Origin: Clostridia bacterium
GTDB taxonomy: Bacteria > Bacillota > Clostridia > Christensenellales > Aristaeellaceae
Assembly: GCA_900759005.1 (NCBI GenBank)
Contig: CAAEUQ010000076.1
Coordinates: forward strand, 1-19,183
Direction of reading: 5' to 3'
DNA length: 19,183 nucleotides
The first letter of the stretch is position 1. Each line of letters starts with the position of its first letter. Below are positions 1-7,611 of this stretch, piece by piece. Both the position numbers and the translations under genes were made by a program. Under the pieces are notes generated by a model. The model had not been told where the DNA came from. It searched no databases and saw only the letters and a list, made by a program, of their open reading frames with translations.

Positions 1-17
1 CTCCCCCGCAACCATTT

Positions 18-94
18 GCCGGCGTATCTCAGTTGGCTAGAGAATCCGGTTCATACCCGGAGTGTCATTGGTTCGAATCCGATCGCCGGTACCA
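18..94 (+). tRNA. tRNA-Met (anticodon CAU), probably elongator
   Basis: A complete cloverleaf can be folded by hand. The acceptor stem is 18-24 with 84-90 (first pair G-U), the D arm 27-30 with 40-43, the anticodon stem 45-49 with 57-61 around loop TTCATAC (anticodon CAT at 52-54), and the T arm 67-71 with 79-83 around TTCGAAT. The CCA end is encoded at 92-94. The anticodon stem lacks the three stacked G-C pairs of initiator tRNA, so elongator Met is favoured. A CAU tRNA read as Ile after lysidine modification cannot be excluded. Confidence 0.93.
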
Positions 95-96
95 CA

Positions 97-132
97 AAAG
101 TTCCTGAATGCGTTTTCAGGAACTTTCTTTTT
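97..132 (+). terminator. Rho-independent terminator after tRNA-Met
   Basis: A perfect 12-bp stem (97-108 with 115-126) with a 6-base loop is followed by a T-rich run to 132. Read on the minus strand, the same hairpin is followed by TTTTG, so it may also stop transcripts arriving from the minus-strand operon. Confidence 0.85.
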
Positions 133-146
133 ATCCAAACAGCATT

Positions 147-178
147 GCCCCCGACGGCTCATCTCCTCCGTCGGGGGC
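147..178 (-). terminator. Probable terminator of the left minus-strand operon
   Basis: A perfect 11-bp GC-rich stem (147-157 with 168-178) and a 10-base loop lie 8 bases past the stop codon of the GH172 gene. The T-run is poor in the minus direction and slightly better (GTTTTC) in the plus direction, so termination may be shared with the neighbouring hairpin at 97-126. Confidence 0.6.
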
Positions 179-185
179 GTTTTCG

Positions 186-1280
186 TCAGGAAATCTCCAG
201 ATCAATCGGTTCAGGCAGCTTCGGGAACGGCGCGGTCGGCAGCGTCTGATACCAGTACGCTACGGTATAAATATCGTCGCGGCGCGGCTTATACAAATCG
301 CCCGCCGTATACCATCCCAAATCCTGAATCGTCACCTTCAGATCCTCGCTGAAGCGAACCGGATCCGGAATGTGCCAGCGATACATCGAAAAGCGCATCT
401 GATTGTCATAATGATTCGGCTTGCGCAGATAATACATTCCGCCATAGAGCGAATTGTACGGCATATACGCCCCGCCGACGTCCCAATCGTAAGCGCCGAG
501 AAAATAATCCTCCGTGCCGGTACCGCAAATGGTCGGATGCTCGTCGCCGTCCATGAAGAACTTCACTTCGCCCTCGCCCCACCAGTTGCCTGTTCCGTTC
601 AATCCAACGTGCATCGCTGTGCCAACATAATGCCCGTGTCCGCGAACGCCATCCAGAATCACATGATCCTCGCCCTGCTTCAGCGGCGTGGACGCGCGGA
701 ACTGCGCATGAAAATATGCCGCATCCTCCGGAACGTCCATCAGCGCGTAATTCACCTGATAATAAATTATCCGCGCGACCTCGCTGCGGTTCTCCAGCGT
801 AATCCGTGCATTCTTTCTAAACGGCATCGGCCAGAAGCAGTTCATGCCGCGATTCGGATTGACCGCGATCATCGCGGAATTCAGCTGCATGAAGTTCGGA
901 TCAAAAATATCTCCGTCGTTCGAAGTCCACGCCGCGGCAAAGAAATCGCTCAGCGGGCATTCAACGCTCGGATTCTCCTGATCGTCCCAGTACATCCGAA
1001 TGATCACATCGCGCCCGACATAGCCGGACATCCACATACTCTGAATCGCCCCTCTGCCCTGAATCTCCGCCATCGCAAACGTCTCTCCGGGCTGAACGGC
1101 ATACGACGGCGAAACCTTCCATCCCCTGCCGAGCTTTCTCGCGCAGCGCGCGCCGGTTCCCTCCGTCGCAAGTCCGCCGGCATTGACCTCTCCACGATAG
1201 TTTTCCGCACTGATCGACCGGGATTTCGCATCCGACAGCAGCGTCAGCGACGCAGGACTGAACTGAAATTCATGAAACAT
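186..1280 (-). CDS. DUF2961 / GH172-family glycoside hydrolase (copy 1)
   Basis: 364 residues, no signal peptide, so cytoplasmic. It carries the hallmark core of DUF2961 proteins: SMWM near 81, YWDDQE near 97-102, PMPFRKNARITLEN at 151-164, WWGEGE at 233-238, and TICGTGTEDYF at 250-260. The family became GH172 when a Bifidobacterium difructose dianhydride I synthase/hydrolase and then D-arabinofuranosidases were characterised; two glutamates 21 residues apart serve as catalytic residues there. E236 and E257 here have that spacing and are the likely pair (inference). The substrate is probably an imported fructo- or arabinofuranoside, not determinable from sequence. It is last in the operon, 3 bases after the double-thioredoxin gene, whose final codons carry its ribosome binding site AAGGAG. 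A paralogue lies at 7627-8694. Confidence 0.9.
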   Translation of the reverse strand: MFHEFQFSPASLTLLSDAKSRSISAENYRGEVNAGGLATEGTGARCARKLGRGWKVSPSYAVQPGETFAMAEIQGRGAIQSMWMSGYVGRDVIIRMYWDDQENPSVECPLSDFFAAAWTSNDGDIFDPNFMQLNSAMIAVNPNRGMNCFWPMPFRKNARITLENRSEVARIIYYQVNYALMDVPEDAAYFHAQFRASTPLKQGEDHVILDGVRGHGHYVGTAMHVGLNGTGNWWGEGEVKFFMDGDEHPTICGTGTEDYFLGAYDWDVGGAYMPYNSLYGGMYYLRKPNHYDNQMRFSMYRWHIPDPVRFSEDLKVTIQDLGWYTAGDLYKPRRDDIYTVAYWYQTLPTAPFPKLPEPIDLEIS

Positions 1281-1283
1281 ACT

Positions 1284-2033
1284 TTAATCTCCTTGCGTTA
1301 TTTCCTCTAAAATAGAAGTCTGAAGGTCGGGGTGCTCCTGAATACGGCTCTTGAGGCTTAAATAGATCGCCTTCTTGCCTGCAAACCAGTAATCGCCGTA
1401 AACGATCAGCGGAACGCGGTATTCCTCCTCCGGAATGCCAAGCCGCTCGATGCAATAATCCTCCATCGCCCGTCCGATTTCGGTGTAAATATCGTATTTC
1501 ACCAATTCATACCCGTTCGGCAGGCTGTATTCCAGCCATTTGGAAATGTCGCGGCAGTCCTCGCAATATGCGCTGTACAAATATACCACACGCCCCGGCT
1601 CGCGATTGGCTTCGTGCTCCGCCTTTTCGCGCAGCAGCGCCTGAATCCCGGGCGATTCCCCGCCTTTGAGGAATTCCGCGATCGTCGAATCCATACTTCC
1701 GTCCGCCAGAAACGCTTCGCCGTTTACGAACACCACCGGCAGCGGCACATTCTCCGGCTCTACGCCCATTTCGGAAAGCCGTTCCTGAAGCACTGAAAAC
1801 TGCGTATTATCCATTCGCAGATTATGAATCGTCAGCTTAATCTCCTCGCCGAACAGCTGCCGATAGCGAACCGTCATTTCATCGATGATCGAGCAACTTT
1901 TGCAGCCGACGCCCACTCTGCCCATGCAGCCGCCGCAGGGATCGATCACGAACGCCTCAAATTCCGCCGGCTCCGCAAACGCGCCCGCCGCAATCAGAAT
2001 GCTCGCCAGTACAATCAGCAAAACTCTGCGCAT
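1284..2033 (-). CDS. Exported protein with two thioredoxin-like domains
   Basis: 249 residues from the ATG at 2033, chosen because GGAGG sits 7 bases upstream; an in-frame ATG at 2039 overlaps the ATPase stop codon but is only 1 base from that site. An N-terminal hydrophobic signal ends near AFA-EP (about residue 20) with no lipobox. Domain 1 (about 22-125) has a cysteine cluster, C33/C36 (CGGC) and C44/C47 (CKSC), and a cis-proline-type segment LPVVFVNG. Domain 2 (about 147-235) has YLYSAYCEDC with C157/C160 and the matching VPLIVYGDYWFAG strand. Both look like thioredoxin/glutaredoxin folds acting outside the membrane, probably as a thiol oxidoreductase. Domain 2 resembles the thioredoxin part of the protein at 9656-10729. 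Its target is unknown; placement between an ABC ATPase and a GH172 enzyme is unusual. Confidence 0.82.
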   Translation of the reverse strand: MRRVLLIVLASILIAAGAFAEPAEFEAFVIDPCGGCMGRVGVGCKSCSIIDEMTVRYRQLFGEEIKLTIHNLRMDNTQFSVLQERLSEMGVEPENVPLPVVFVNGEAFLADGSMDSTIAEFLKGGESPGIQALLREKAEHEANREPGRVVYLYSAYCEDCRDISKWLEYSLPNGYELVKYDIYTEIGRAMEDYCIERLGIPEEEYRVPLIVYGDYWFAGKKAIYLSLKSRIQEHPDLQTSILEEITQGD

Positions 2034-2035
2034 TC

Positions 2036-3355
2036 TCATGCCTCCGGATGAACCAGACTATGATAACACAATACCTCGCGCTCGCCACCCAACTCGACCA
2101 TCTCCGGCTTCGCCTTCCGGCATTCCTCCGTCGCATAGGGACAGCGGTTCGAAAACCGGCAGCAGGTCATCGTGTATTCGCGCGTTTCCGCATCGGTCAT
2201 GCGGCTGCCCTTCGTCCAGCGCTCGCCCACGTGCGGCACGGAATTCATCAAAAGCTCCGTGTACGGATGCGCGGGATGCTCCATGATCGCCTTCGACGGG
2301 CCGTATTCAATCATGTTTCCGCGATAGAGCGTCGCAATGTAATCACTGACATAATACGCCGTCGACAGATCATGCGTAATATAAATGAAGCTGATGCCGT
2401 ATTCGTCCTTGAGCTGCTTAAATAAATTGACGATATTGATCTTAAGCGACGCATCGATCATCGCCACCGGCTCGTCCGCGATAATGATCTTCGGCGAAGT
2501 AATCAATGCGCGCGCAATCGAAATGCGCTGCAATTCGCCGCCGGAAAACTGCGTCGCGTATTTGCCGTCCACGACCTCAAAGCTCAGCCCCACCGAGCGC
2601 AGCGCCTTCTCCGCAGCCTGCACCGCCTGATCACGATTCTTTGCGCCGCCATACGCCATCGCCGTGTCCAAAAGATACTTGATGACCTGCCTGCGCGACG
2701 AAAACGAATCGAACGGGTTCTGGAAGATCGGCTGCACCATCGTCCGGAACTGCGTGCTCGACAGCTCGCGGCGGCTGAGCACATTCCGACCGCCCAGCTG
2801 AATGCTCCCGCTCGTCGGCGCGAGCAGCCGGAGAATCATCTTCGTCAGCGTAGTCTTTCCGCAGCCGGATTCGCCGACAATCGAGAGAATCGTCGGTCGA
2901 TCCGCGGGCAGCGCGAACGATACCTCGTCCAGATACCGGTTCACCCGCTCGTACATCGCCTTTCGCCCTTCGCTGCGGCGATGCCGGCGGAACAGCTCGT
3001 AAAACTGATCTTCAATCCGATAAACGGGATTCAAAACGCTCTGCGCCGCCTGCGGCACATACGAAATCGCATTCCACCATGCGCCGCGAATGCCGCTGGG
3101 GTGTTCTCGATCCGTAACCAGCCGCTTTCGCTCGCCGGAATCCATGTATTCCAGCTCCACCGAGCCTTCCGCGAGCTCCAGTGGAAAATTCATAATATCG
3201 TATAAAACCTTCAGAAGCGTAGATTTTCCGCAGCCGGATTCGCCGGCGATGCCGAAAATCTCATTGTCGCGAATCTCGAAATCCACATCCTTTAGCGCGA
3301 GAACGTCGCCGGTGATGGTTTTATATTTGGCGGAAACGTGATTAACTCGCATCAT
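2036..3355 (-). CDS. Hybrid DppD/DppF-type ABC transporter ATPase with truncated first domain
   Basis: 439 residues. Residues 1-145 match the front of a DppD/OppD-type nucleotide-binding domain: Walker A GESGCGKST (38-46) and a Q-loop segment SYVPQAAQSVLNP (98-110). That domain then stops without signature, Walker B or H-loop. At LDEVSF (142-147) the sequence continues as a DppF/OppF-type domain: second Walker A GESGCGKTT (161-169), Q212, signature SGGELQ (271-276), Walker B IIIADEP (290-296), H328, and the family C-terminal region with HPYTELL and cysteines 398/399, 405, 412 and 430. A normal DppD plus DppF pair totals about 650 residues, so roughly 200 appear lost in frame. Either a true deletion fusion or an assembly collapse. 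It starts 3 bases after the DppC stop and should energise the permeases upstream; function is uncertain. Confidence 0.88.
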   Translation of the reverse strand: MMRVNHVSAKYKTITGDVLALKDVDFEIRDNEIFGIAGESGCGKSTLLKVLYDIMNFPLELAEGSVELEYMDSGERKRLVTDREHPSGIRGAWWNAISYVPQAAQSVLNPVYRIEDQFYELFRRHRRSEGRKAMYERVNRYLDEVSFALPADRPTILSIVGESGCGKTTLTKMILRLLAPTSGSIQLGGRNVLSRRELSSTQFRTMVQPIFQNPFDSFSSRRQVIKYLLDTAMAYGGAKNRDQAVQAAEKALRSVGLSFEVVDGKYATQFSGGELQRISIARALITSPKIIIADEPVAMIDASLKINIVNLFKQLKDEYGISFIYITHDLSTAYYVSDYIATLYRGNMIEYGPSKAIMEHPAHPYTELLMNSVPHVGERWTKGSRMTDAETREYTMTCCRFSNRCPYATEECRKAKPEMVELGGEREVLCYHSLVHPEA

Positions 3356-3358
3356 GGT

Positions 3359-4219
3359 TTAGCGCCCTCTCTTCTTCGCAACATATTCGTTGTATCCGGT
3401 ATACGTCAGGAACAGGCCGATAAACAGAATCGACGTCGCGAGCACCGGCGAACCAATCCAGATCCACTGCTTTTTCATAATCGCCTGATACTGGCGCGCC
3501 CAATAGATCATGTTGCCCAGCGTCGGCGTAGTCGTCGAGGACAAGCCCAGCACTGCCAGCGAAGCCTCCGAGCCGATCGCCACCAGAATGGTATTGACGA
3601 AATTCGCCATTGCCCATGAAAGCACGTGCGGAACGATCTCCACGCACACGATTTTCAGCGTGCTTTCGCCGGAAAAACGCGCGGTATTGACGAATTCTCG
3701 CTCGCGAATCGTCAGCGCCATCGATCGCGCCTGTCGTGCCGGCCACGGCCAGTTGAAAATAATCAGAATCGCCGCAATCATCATCGTCGTCGCCCTGCCG
3801 CGCAGCAGCGCGCCCAACAGGATTAGAATCGGAAGCGACGGAATCACGATCACGGAATCGCACAAAAGCATAATCGCACGGTCGACCGCGCCGCCGATGA
3901 ATCCCGCAAGCAAGCCCACCAGCACGCCGATCGCCGTCGCCGCCGCCGCGACCACAATGCCCAGAATCATCGAATTGTGAATGGACTCGATCAGCAGCCA
4001 GAAAATGTCCTGTCCCTGCTTGTTTGTTCCCAGAAGATGCTCCCAGCTCGGCGCCTGATTTTTCTTAAACGCGCTCAGCGTCATGACGCTGCCGGGACTG
4101 AACAGATAAACCACAAATCCAATGATAAAAAATGCAATCACAATGCCCAGTCCGATCTTGAACCGAAGGCTCATGGATCGCCAGACCTGTTTGAAATTCG
4201 CTCGATAACCCTTATTCAT
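3359..4219 (-). CDS. DppC/OppC-type ABC transporter permease
   Basis: 286 residues. A short cytoplasmic N-terminus is followed by a first membrane span at about 20-42 and a periplasm-side loop containing the family motif HLLGTNKQGQDIF. Five further hydrophobic segments follow, with the cytoplasmic EAA-type loop EREFVNTARFSGES in the middle, which contacts the ATPase. Length and order match the DppC/OppC (BPD_transp_1 with OppC N-terminal) family. Pairs with the DppB-like gene 19 bases upstream; AAAGGAG lies 8 bases before the ATG. These transporters move peptides, nickel or, in many Clostridia and Thermotogae, oligosaccharides. The linked GH172 enzymes favour oligosaccharide here. Confidence 0.92.
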   Translation of the reverse strand: MNKGYRANFKQVWRSMSLRFKIGLGIVIAFFIIGFVVYLFSPGSVMTLSAFKKNQAPSWEHLLGTNKQGQDIFWLLIESIHNSMILGIVVAAAATAIGVLVGLLAGFIGGAVDRAIMLLCDSVIVIPSLPILILLGALLRGRATTMMIAAILIIFNWPWPARQARSMALTIREREFVNTARFSGESTLKIVCVEIVPHVLSWAMANFVNTILVAIGSEASLAVLGLSSTTTPTLGNMIYWARQYQAIMKKQWIWIGSPVLATSILFIGLFLTYTGYNEYVAKKRGR

Positions 4220-4238
4220 GGCGAACGCTCCTTTCGGC

Positions 4239-5234
4239 TCAATGATACCGGATGCGCGGATCGATCAGCGGATACAGCAGGTCGACCAACAGCGTCGACG
4301 TAGCGACCGCAAAGATCGAAATGAAAATCACGCCCGTGAGCAGATTGTAATCCGAATTGTTGATCGCAGTATTCACCAGCTGCCCGATGCCCGGATAGCT
4401 GAATATGATTTCGCACATGAGAGAACCACTGAACGCACTGCCGATGTGCAGCGCCAGCGCCGTCACCTGCGTCAGGATCGAATTGCGGAACACGTAGCGA
4501 TAACCGATCGTATGCTCCGGCAGACCCTTCAGTCGACCATAATTGACATATTCTTCCTCCGCAACATTGGCGGCGAGAGATTTCATGCTGATAATCCACC
4601 AGCCCGTGCCCACCAGCATCAGCGAAAGCGCCGGCATGAACGAGTTGTGAATCGCGTCGGAAAACCACGCAAAAGTAAATTCAAAGGGACGGAACGAAGG
4701 AATCAGCGGATACCAGCGCTTCACATACGCCATCAGAATCATGATCACCAGCGCCAGCATGAAATATGGCGTCGGGTAAATGCACATACTGATCGTTTCC
4801 AGCGTCTTGGAATACCACTTTTCCTTTTTGAATCCGGCAAGCAAACCGATCGCATTTCCGATGATCCAGGAAAGGATCGTCGTCGTCAGCAAAAGCGCCA
4901 CGGTATACGGCAGCGCGCGCCCGATCATTACCGAAACGGGCGTCGGATAATTGGCAATGGACAAACCGAAATCAAATCGCAGCAGATTCTTCAGCGTCTG
5001 ACCGTACTGCTCCAGAAGCGTGCCGTCCAGACCGTACTGCCGCATCAGCGCCGTTCGCATGGATTCGATTTCTTCAGGAGACAGGCTCGTGCCCATGCTG
5101 GTAATCTTGCCGATCATGTTGTTGATCGGATCGGAAGGCATCATGCGCTGCAGAAAGAACACAACCGTGATGCCCACAAAGATCGTCAGAATCCATACCA
5201 TGATTCTGGTCAGAAGAAATTTCGACAGCCGCAC
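4239..5234 (-). CDS. DppB/OppB-type ABC transporter permease (GTG start)
   Basis: 331 residues from a GTG at 5234, which has AGGAGG 8 bases upstream. Extending to an ATG at 5381 would overlap the SBP gene and add about 49 glycine/arginine-rich residues that do not fit the family. The N-terminus (KFLLTRIMVWILTIFVGITVVFFL) is the first span typical of DppB, followed by a large external loop with PSDPINNM and the QYGLDGTLLEQYG segment. The cytoplasmic EAA-type loop is EEEYVNYGRLKGLPEHTI. Late residues FSYPGIGQLV and LLVDLLYPLIDPRI are family hallmarks. Forms the heterodimeric channel with the DppC-like protein. Confidence 0.93.
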   Translation of the reverse strand: MRLSKFLLTRIMVWILTIFVGITVVFFLQRMMPSDPINNMIGKITSMGTSLSPEEIESMRTALMRQYGLDGTLLEQYGQTLKNLLRFDFGLSIANYPTPVSVMIGRALPYTVALLLTTTILSWIIGNAIGLLAGFKKEKWYSKTLETISMCIYPTPYFMLALVIMILMAYVKRWYPLIPSFRPFEFTFAWFSDAIHNSFMPALSLMLVGTGWWIISMKSLAANVAEEEYVNYGRLKGLPEHTIGYRYVFRNSILTQVTALALHIGSAFSGSLMCEIIFSYPGIGQLVNTAINNSDYNLLTGVIFISIFAVATSTLLVDLLYPLIDPRIRYH

Positions 5235-5272
5235 GGACGTTACCTCCTCGTCTTTGTCAGGATAGAGGATGA

Positions 5273-5303
5273 GGGGGCGGCGCAAATCGCGCGTCCCGCC
5301 CCC
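5273..5303 (-). promoter_or_regulatory. GC-rich hairpin between SBP and permease genes
   Basis: A perfect 8-bp G/C stem (5273-5280 with 5296-5303) sits 16 bases past the SBP stop and about 25 bases before the ribosome binding site of the permease gene. No T-run follows on the minus strand. Such hairpins after binding-protein genes commonly stabilise the upstream message or damp read-through, giving more SBP than membrane components; that role here is inferred. Confidence 0.5.
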
Positions 5304-5319
5304 ATTCATCGGTGAATGC

Positions 5320-7203
5320 TTACGCCGCCTGGAATTCGTTGACGATAAACTTGAAGCAGCTCCACCACCACCACGGACCATTGTAGGGATTCTCGGAATC
5401 CGGGTAATTGGTCCAGTAGGTCGAATTCGTCGGAATCAGCTTGGATGTGCCGAACATCGGCAGCCACCCCGCCTCGTCCGCAAACACCATCAGAAATTCC
5501 TTGGAAAGCTCATAGGTTTCATCGCTGGGCGCGAGTGGCGCCATCTCGTCCAGAATCGCGTCCAGCTTCTCGCTGCGGAAACGTGCGGGAGAGCCGCTGG
5601 TCACGGAGCCGGAAGGCGTATAGTATTTGGAATGCCAGCCGCGCAGCTGAGAATACAGATCTCTCATTACGCCGCAAGCCGGCCAGTAGGAACCAACCGT
5701 ATAGGTGCCCATGTCATCCGCAGTGTTATACAGGCTTGCTTCCGACGCCTGAACAGTCGCGTCAAAGCCGAATTCATACCACTGAGACGCGCAGGCATAC
5801 GACAGGCGCTCGGACTGCGCTTCGAATCCGGACGGACAAATGATTTCGAAAGCAAGGCGCTCGCCCTTGTAGGTCCAGAAGCCTTCGGAATCGCGTTCGC
5901 ATCCAGACTTCACCATCAGCTCTTCCGCCTTTTCCTCATCATGCTTCCACCAGCCGATGCCGAACAGGTCGATCAGTTCTTCCTCGCTCATGCCTTCAAC
6001 CGCGTCATAGCCTTCGTCGATCAGAACCTCGTAAAGTTTCAGCGCGTAGTCTTTATCGAAGGGCTGATAACCGTCTTCCCATGTGTAATCGATCAGCTGC
6101 TGACGCATTTCCTTATGATACAAGTTCGACATGAAGGTCGTCGGCGGCATCTGCAGCGGAGAAACGCGCATCTGACCGGAGAACGTATCCATCGAAACCT
6201 GAACGATGTCCAGCGCAAGCGCCATCGCCCAGCGCACGTCGCGCTGATTATACGGCTCGATATCACAGTTGATCAACATGCCGCGCTCACAGGGATCGTC
6301 AAAGCAGCCGTAGGGATAATCGGGCAGCCAGCAGGCAACCTTGTCGTTGCCGTCCAGCAGTACCTCCCAGGATTCCGGGGAGATGTCGCACAGAATGTCG
6401 ACCTCGTTGTTCAGCATCGCCATTGTCTTTTTCTCTTCGGTGCCGTAGGCAGTGAACAACACATACTTCGGCTGCGGAACCTTGCCGGTCAGTACTCCAA
6501 CATCGGAGAACTCCGCGTCGTCGCGCAGCTTGTACAGGAACCAGTAGCCGTTCGGGTCATAGCTCTCCAGCGTGTAGGGGCCGGTCGCGAGCGGAGACTC
6601 GTACAGGTCGGTGGTCAGATCGTGATCCTTCCAGTAATGCTCGGGAATAATGCGATAGAGATTACCCCACACGGTCGCGCCCAGATCCTCCGCAATGCGC
6701 GGACGGCTGTCGACCGTGTTGATGATCAGCTCGTACTTGTCCACGTATTCAACGGAAGCAACGATGTTCGCACACGCAGCGCCGGCGGACAGCACGTCCT
6801 TCAGGCGAAGCAGCTCGTTGAACGTAAACACAACGTCTTCCGCGTCGAAGTCCTCGCCGTCGCTCCACTTGATGCCCTGTGTCAGAACAACCTTGAAGCT
6901 GGTGTAGTCGTCGTTCAGCGGAATCGGCATTTCGGCGGCGAGATCCGGGATCTGTTCGCCCTTCATCGTGTCCATTTCCCAGAGATTGGAATAGACCAGC
7001 TGATGCAGGCCCGCGGAGAAATCCGTGCCGTCCATGTAAGGATTGTGCTGGCTGGCGTTGGAAATAACGCCGTCCAGCCCCTCAACGATCAGCGTTTCGG
7101 AACGGGGCGTTCCGGCGATCGTCGTCTCGTCCGCCAGCGCGAAAGATCCGAACGCGCTCAGCAGCATGACGAAGATCAGTGCGATGGACAATGTTCTCTT
7201 CAT
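5320..7203 (-). CDS. Extracellular substrate-binding protein, DppA/OppA-type (SBP_bac_5)
   Basis: 627 residues from the ATG at 7203, which has GGGAGG 10 bases upstream; an in-frame ATG at 7221 has no such site. A Sec signal peptide ends in FALA-DE with no lipobox cysteine. The mature protein has the usual SBP_bac_5 landmarks: LHQLVYSNLWE early, an IKWSDGEDFDAEDVVFTFN segment, TGPYTLESYDPNGYWF, NNEVDILCDIS and NQRDVRWAMALALD. The tryptophan-rich C-terminus (PWWWWSCFKF) would suit stacking against sugar rings, as in oligosaccharide-binding members (inference). First gene of the left operon, so it defines the ligand delivered to the DppB/DppC channel. Probably an oligosaccharide given the GH172 enzymes; a peptide ligand is the alternative. 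Confidence 0.92.
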   Translation of the reverse strand: MKRTLSIALIFVMLLSAFGSFALADETTIAGTPRSETLIVEGLDGVISNASQHNPYMDGTDFSAGLHQLVYSNLWEMDTMKGEQIPDLAAEMPIPLNDDYTSFKVVLTQGIKWSDGEDFDAEDVVFTFNELLRLKDVLSAGAACANIVASVEYVDKYELIINTVDSRPRIAEDLGATVWGNLYRIIPEHYWKDHDLTTDLYESPLATGPYTLESYDPNGYWFLYKLRDDAEFSDVGVLTGKVPQPKYVLFTAYGTEEKKTMAMLNNEVDILCDISPESWEVLLDGNDKVACWLPDYPYGCFDDPCERGMLINCDIEPYNQRDVRWAMALALDIVQVSMDTFSGQMRVSPLQMPPTTFMSNLYHKEMRQQLIDYTWEDGYQPFDKDYALKLYEVLIDEGYDAVEGMSEEELIDLFGIGWWKHDEEKAEELMVKSGCERDSEGFWTYKGERLAFEIICPSGFEAQSERLSYACASQWYEFGFDATVQASEASLYNTADDMGTYTVGSYWPACGVMRDLYSQLRGWHSKYYTPSGSVTSGSPARFRSEKLDAILDEMAPLAPSDETYELSKEFLMVFADEAGWLPMFGTSKLIPTNSTYWTNYPDSENPYNGPWWWWSCFKFIVNEFQAA

Positions 7204-7227
7204 CAGTATCAAACCTCCCATTTTTAT

Positions 7228-7250
7228 TTTAATGGCATTTCGCCATTAAA
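7228..7250. promoter_or_regulatory. Perfect 9-5-9 inverted repeat, candidate operator or leader hairpin
   Basis: TTTAATGGC and GCCATTAAA flank the spacer ATTTC. It lies in the predicted 5' leader of the SBP operon, downstream of the promoter at 7304-7332 and about 10 bases upstream of the ribosome binding site. Either a repressor site blocking elongation or an RNA hairpin affecting SBP translation. Confidence 0.5.
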
Positions 7251-7303
7251 CTTCTTATGAAAAATGTCTCATTCGCCCATAGCGTTCATGTGTCTTTATA
7301 TTC

Positions 7304-7332
7304 AGTATAGACATATTTACACGCTGAAACAA
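7304..7332 (-). promoter_or_regulatory. Sigma-A-type promoter of the SBP/GH172 operon
   Basis: On the minus strand, TTGTTT (7332-7327), a 17-base spacer and TATACT (7309-7304). It predicts a start near 7297 and a leader of about 95 bases carrying the inverted repeat at 7228-7250. Confidence 0.6.
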
Positions 7333-7451
7333 TGCTTAAAGTTGCTTCATTCTTTTCAATTCTTGCTTTTTATTGTGCTCGACGAATTCTTCGGATATAT
7401 ATTTTTTCTTCATTGATGCGCTATATTTTATGTATGAGTCTCATGAATTGG

Positions 7452-7490
7452 TTGAATTTTTAGGCTGTTTACCTATTAATTTTGAATTTT
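7452..7490. repeat. Direct repeat TTGAATTTT, 30-base period
   Basis: Identical 9-mers at 7452-7460 and 7482-7490, about three helical turns apart and 55-90 bases upstream of the -35 box of the GH172 copy 2 promoter. AraC-type activators often bind direct half-sites in such positions. The AT-rich context makes chance occurrence possible. Confidence 0.35.
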
Positions 7491-7544
7491 CGCTTGTCAA
7501 TTATTGTTTTCCTTGTATTTCATTGCTGAAATCTTGCTCTCGAA

Positions 7545-7574
7545 TTGACAAACGCTCGGGTGCAACTTTATAAT
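7545..7574 (+). promoter_or_regulatory. Consensus promoter of GH172 copy 2
   Basis: TTGACA (7545-7550), an 18-base spacer and TATAAT (7569-7574), both boxes perfect consensus. Predicted start near 7581, leader about 45 bases. Confidence 0.8.
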
Positions 7575-7597
7575 CAACGTAAGGGTTATATTCGTTA

Positions 7598-7611
7598 ACA
7601 ATTCAAATTGT
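7598..7611. promoter_or_regulatory. Inverted repeat ACAATT-CA-AATTGT, candidate operator
   Basis: A 6-2-6 inverted repeat just downstream of the predicted start of the GH172 copy 2 transcript and immediately before its ribosome binding site. Its CAATT/AATTG half-sites recur in the palindrome at 13493-13509. Confidence 0.35.

Noticed and set aside
16..249. Plus-strand open frames across the tRNA-Met gene
   Set aside because: They translate the tRNA and its terminator and overlap the GH172 gene on the other strand.
108..1310. 400-codon plus-strand open frame opposite GH172 copy 1
   Set aside because: An antisense shadow of a gene with clear family motifs; its translation is arginine/histidine/isoleucine-rich with no recognisable domain.
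5235..5381. 49-residue N-terminal extension of the DppB-like permease
   Set aside because: It overlaps the SBP gene and the intergenic hairpin; the GTG at 5234 has a well-spaced AGGAGG.
5269..7260. 663-codon plus-strand open frame opposite the left SBP gene
   Set aside because: A long antisense shadow caused by high-GC codon use. The minus-strand SBP has a signal peptide, family motifs, ribosome binding site and operon context.
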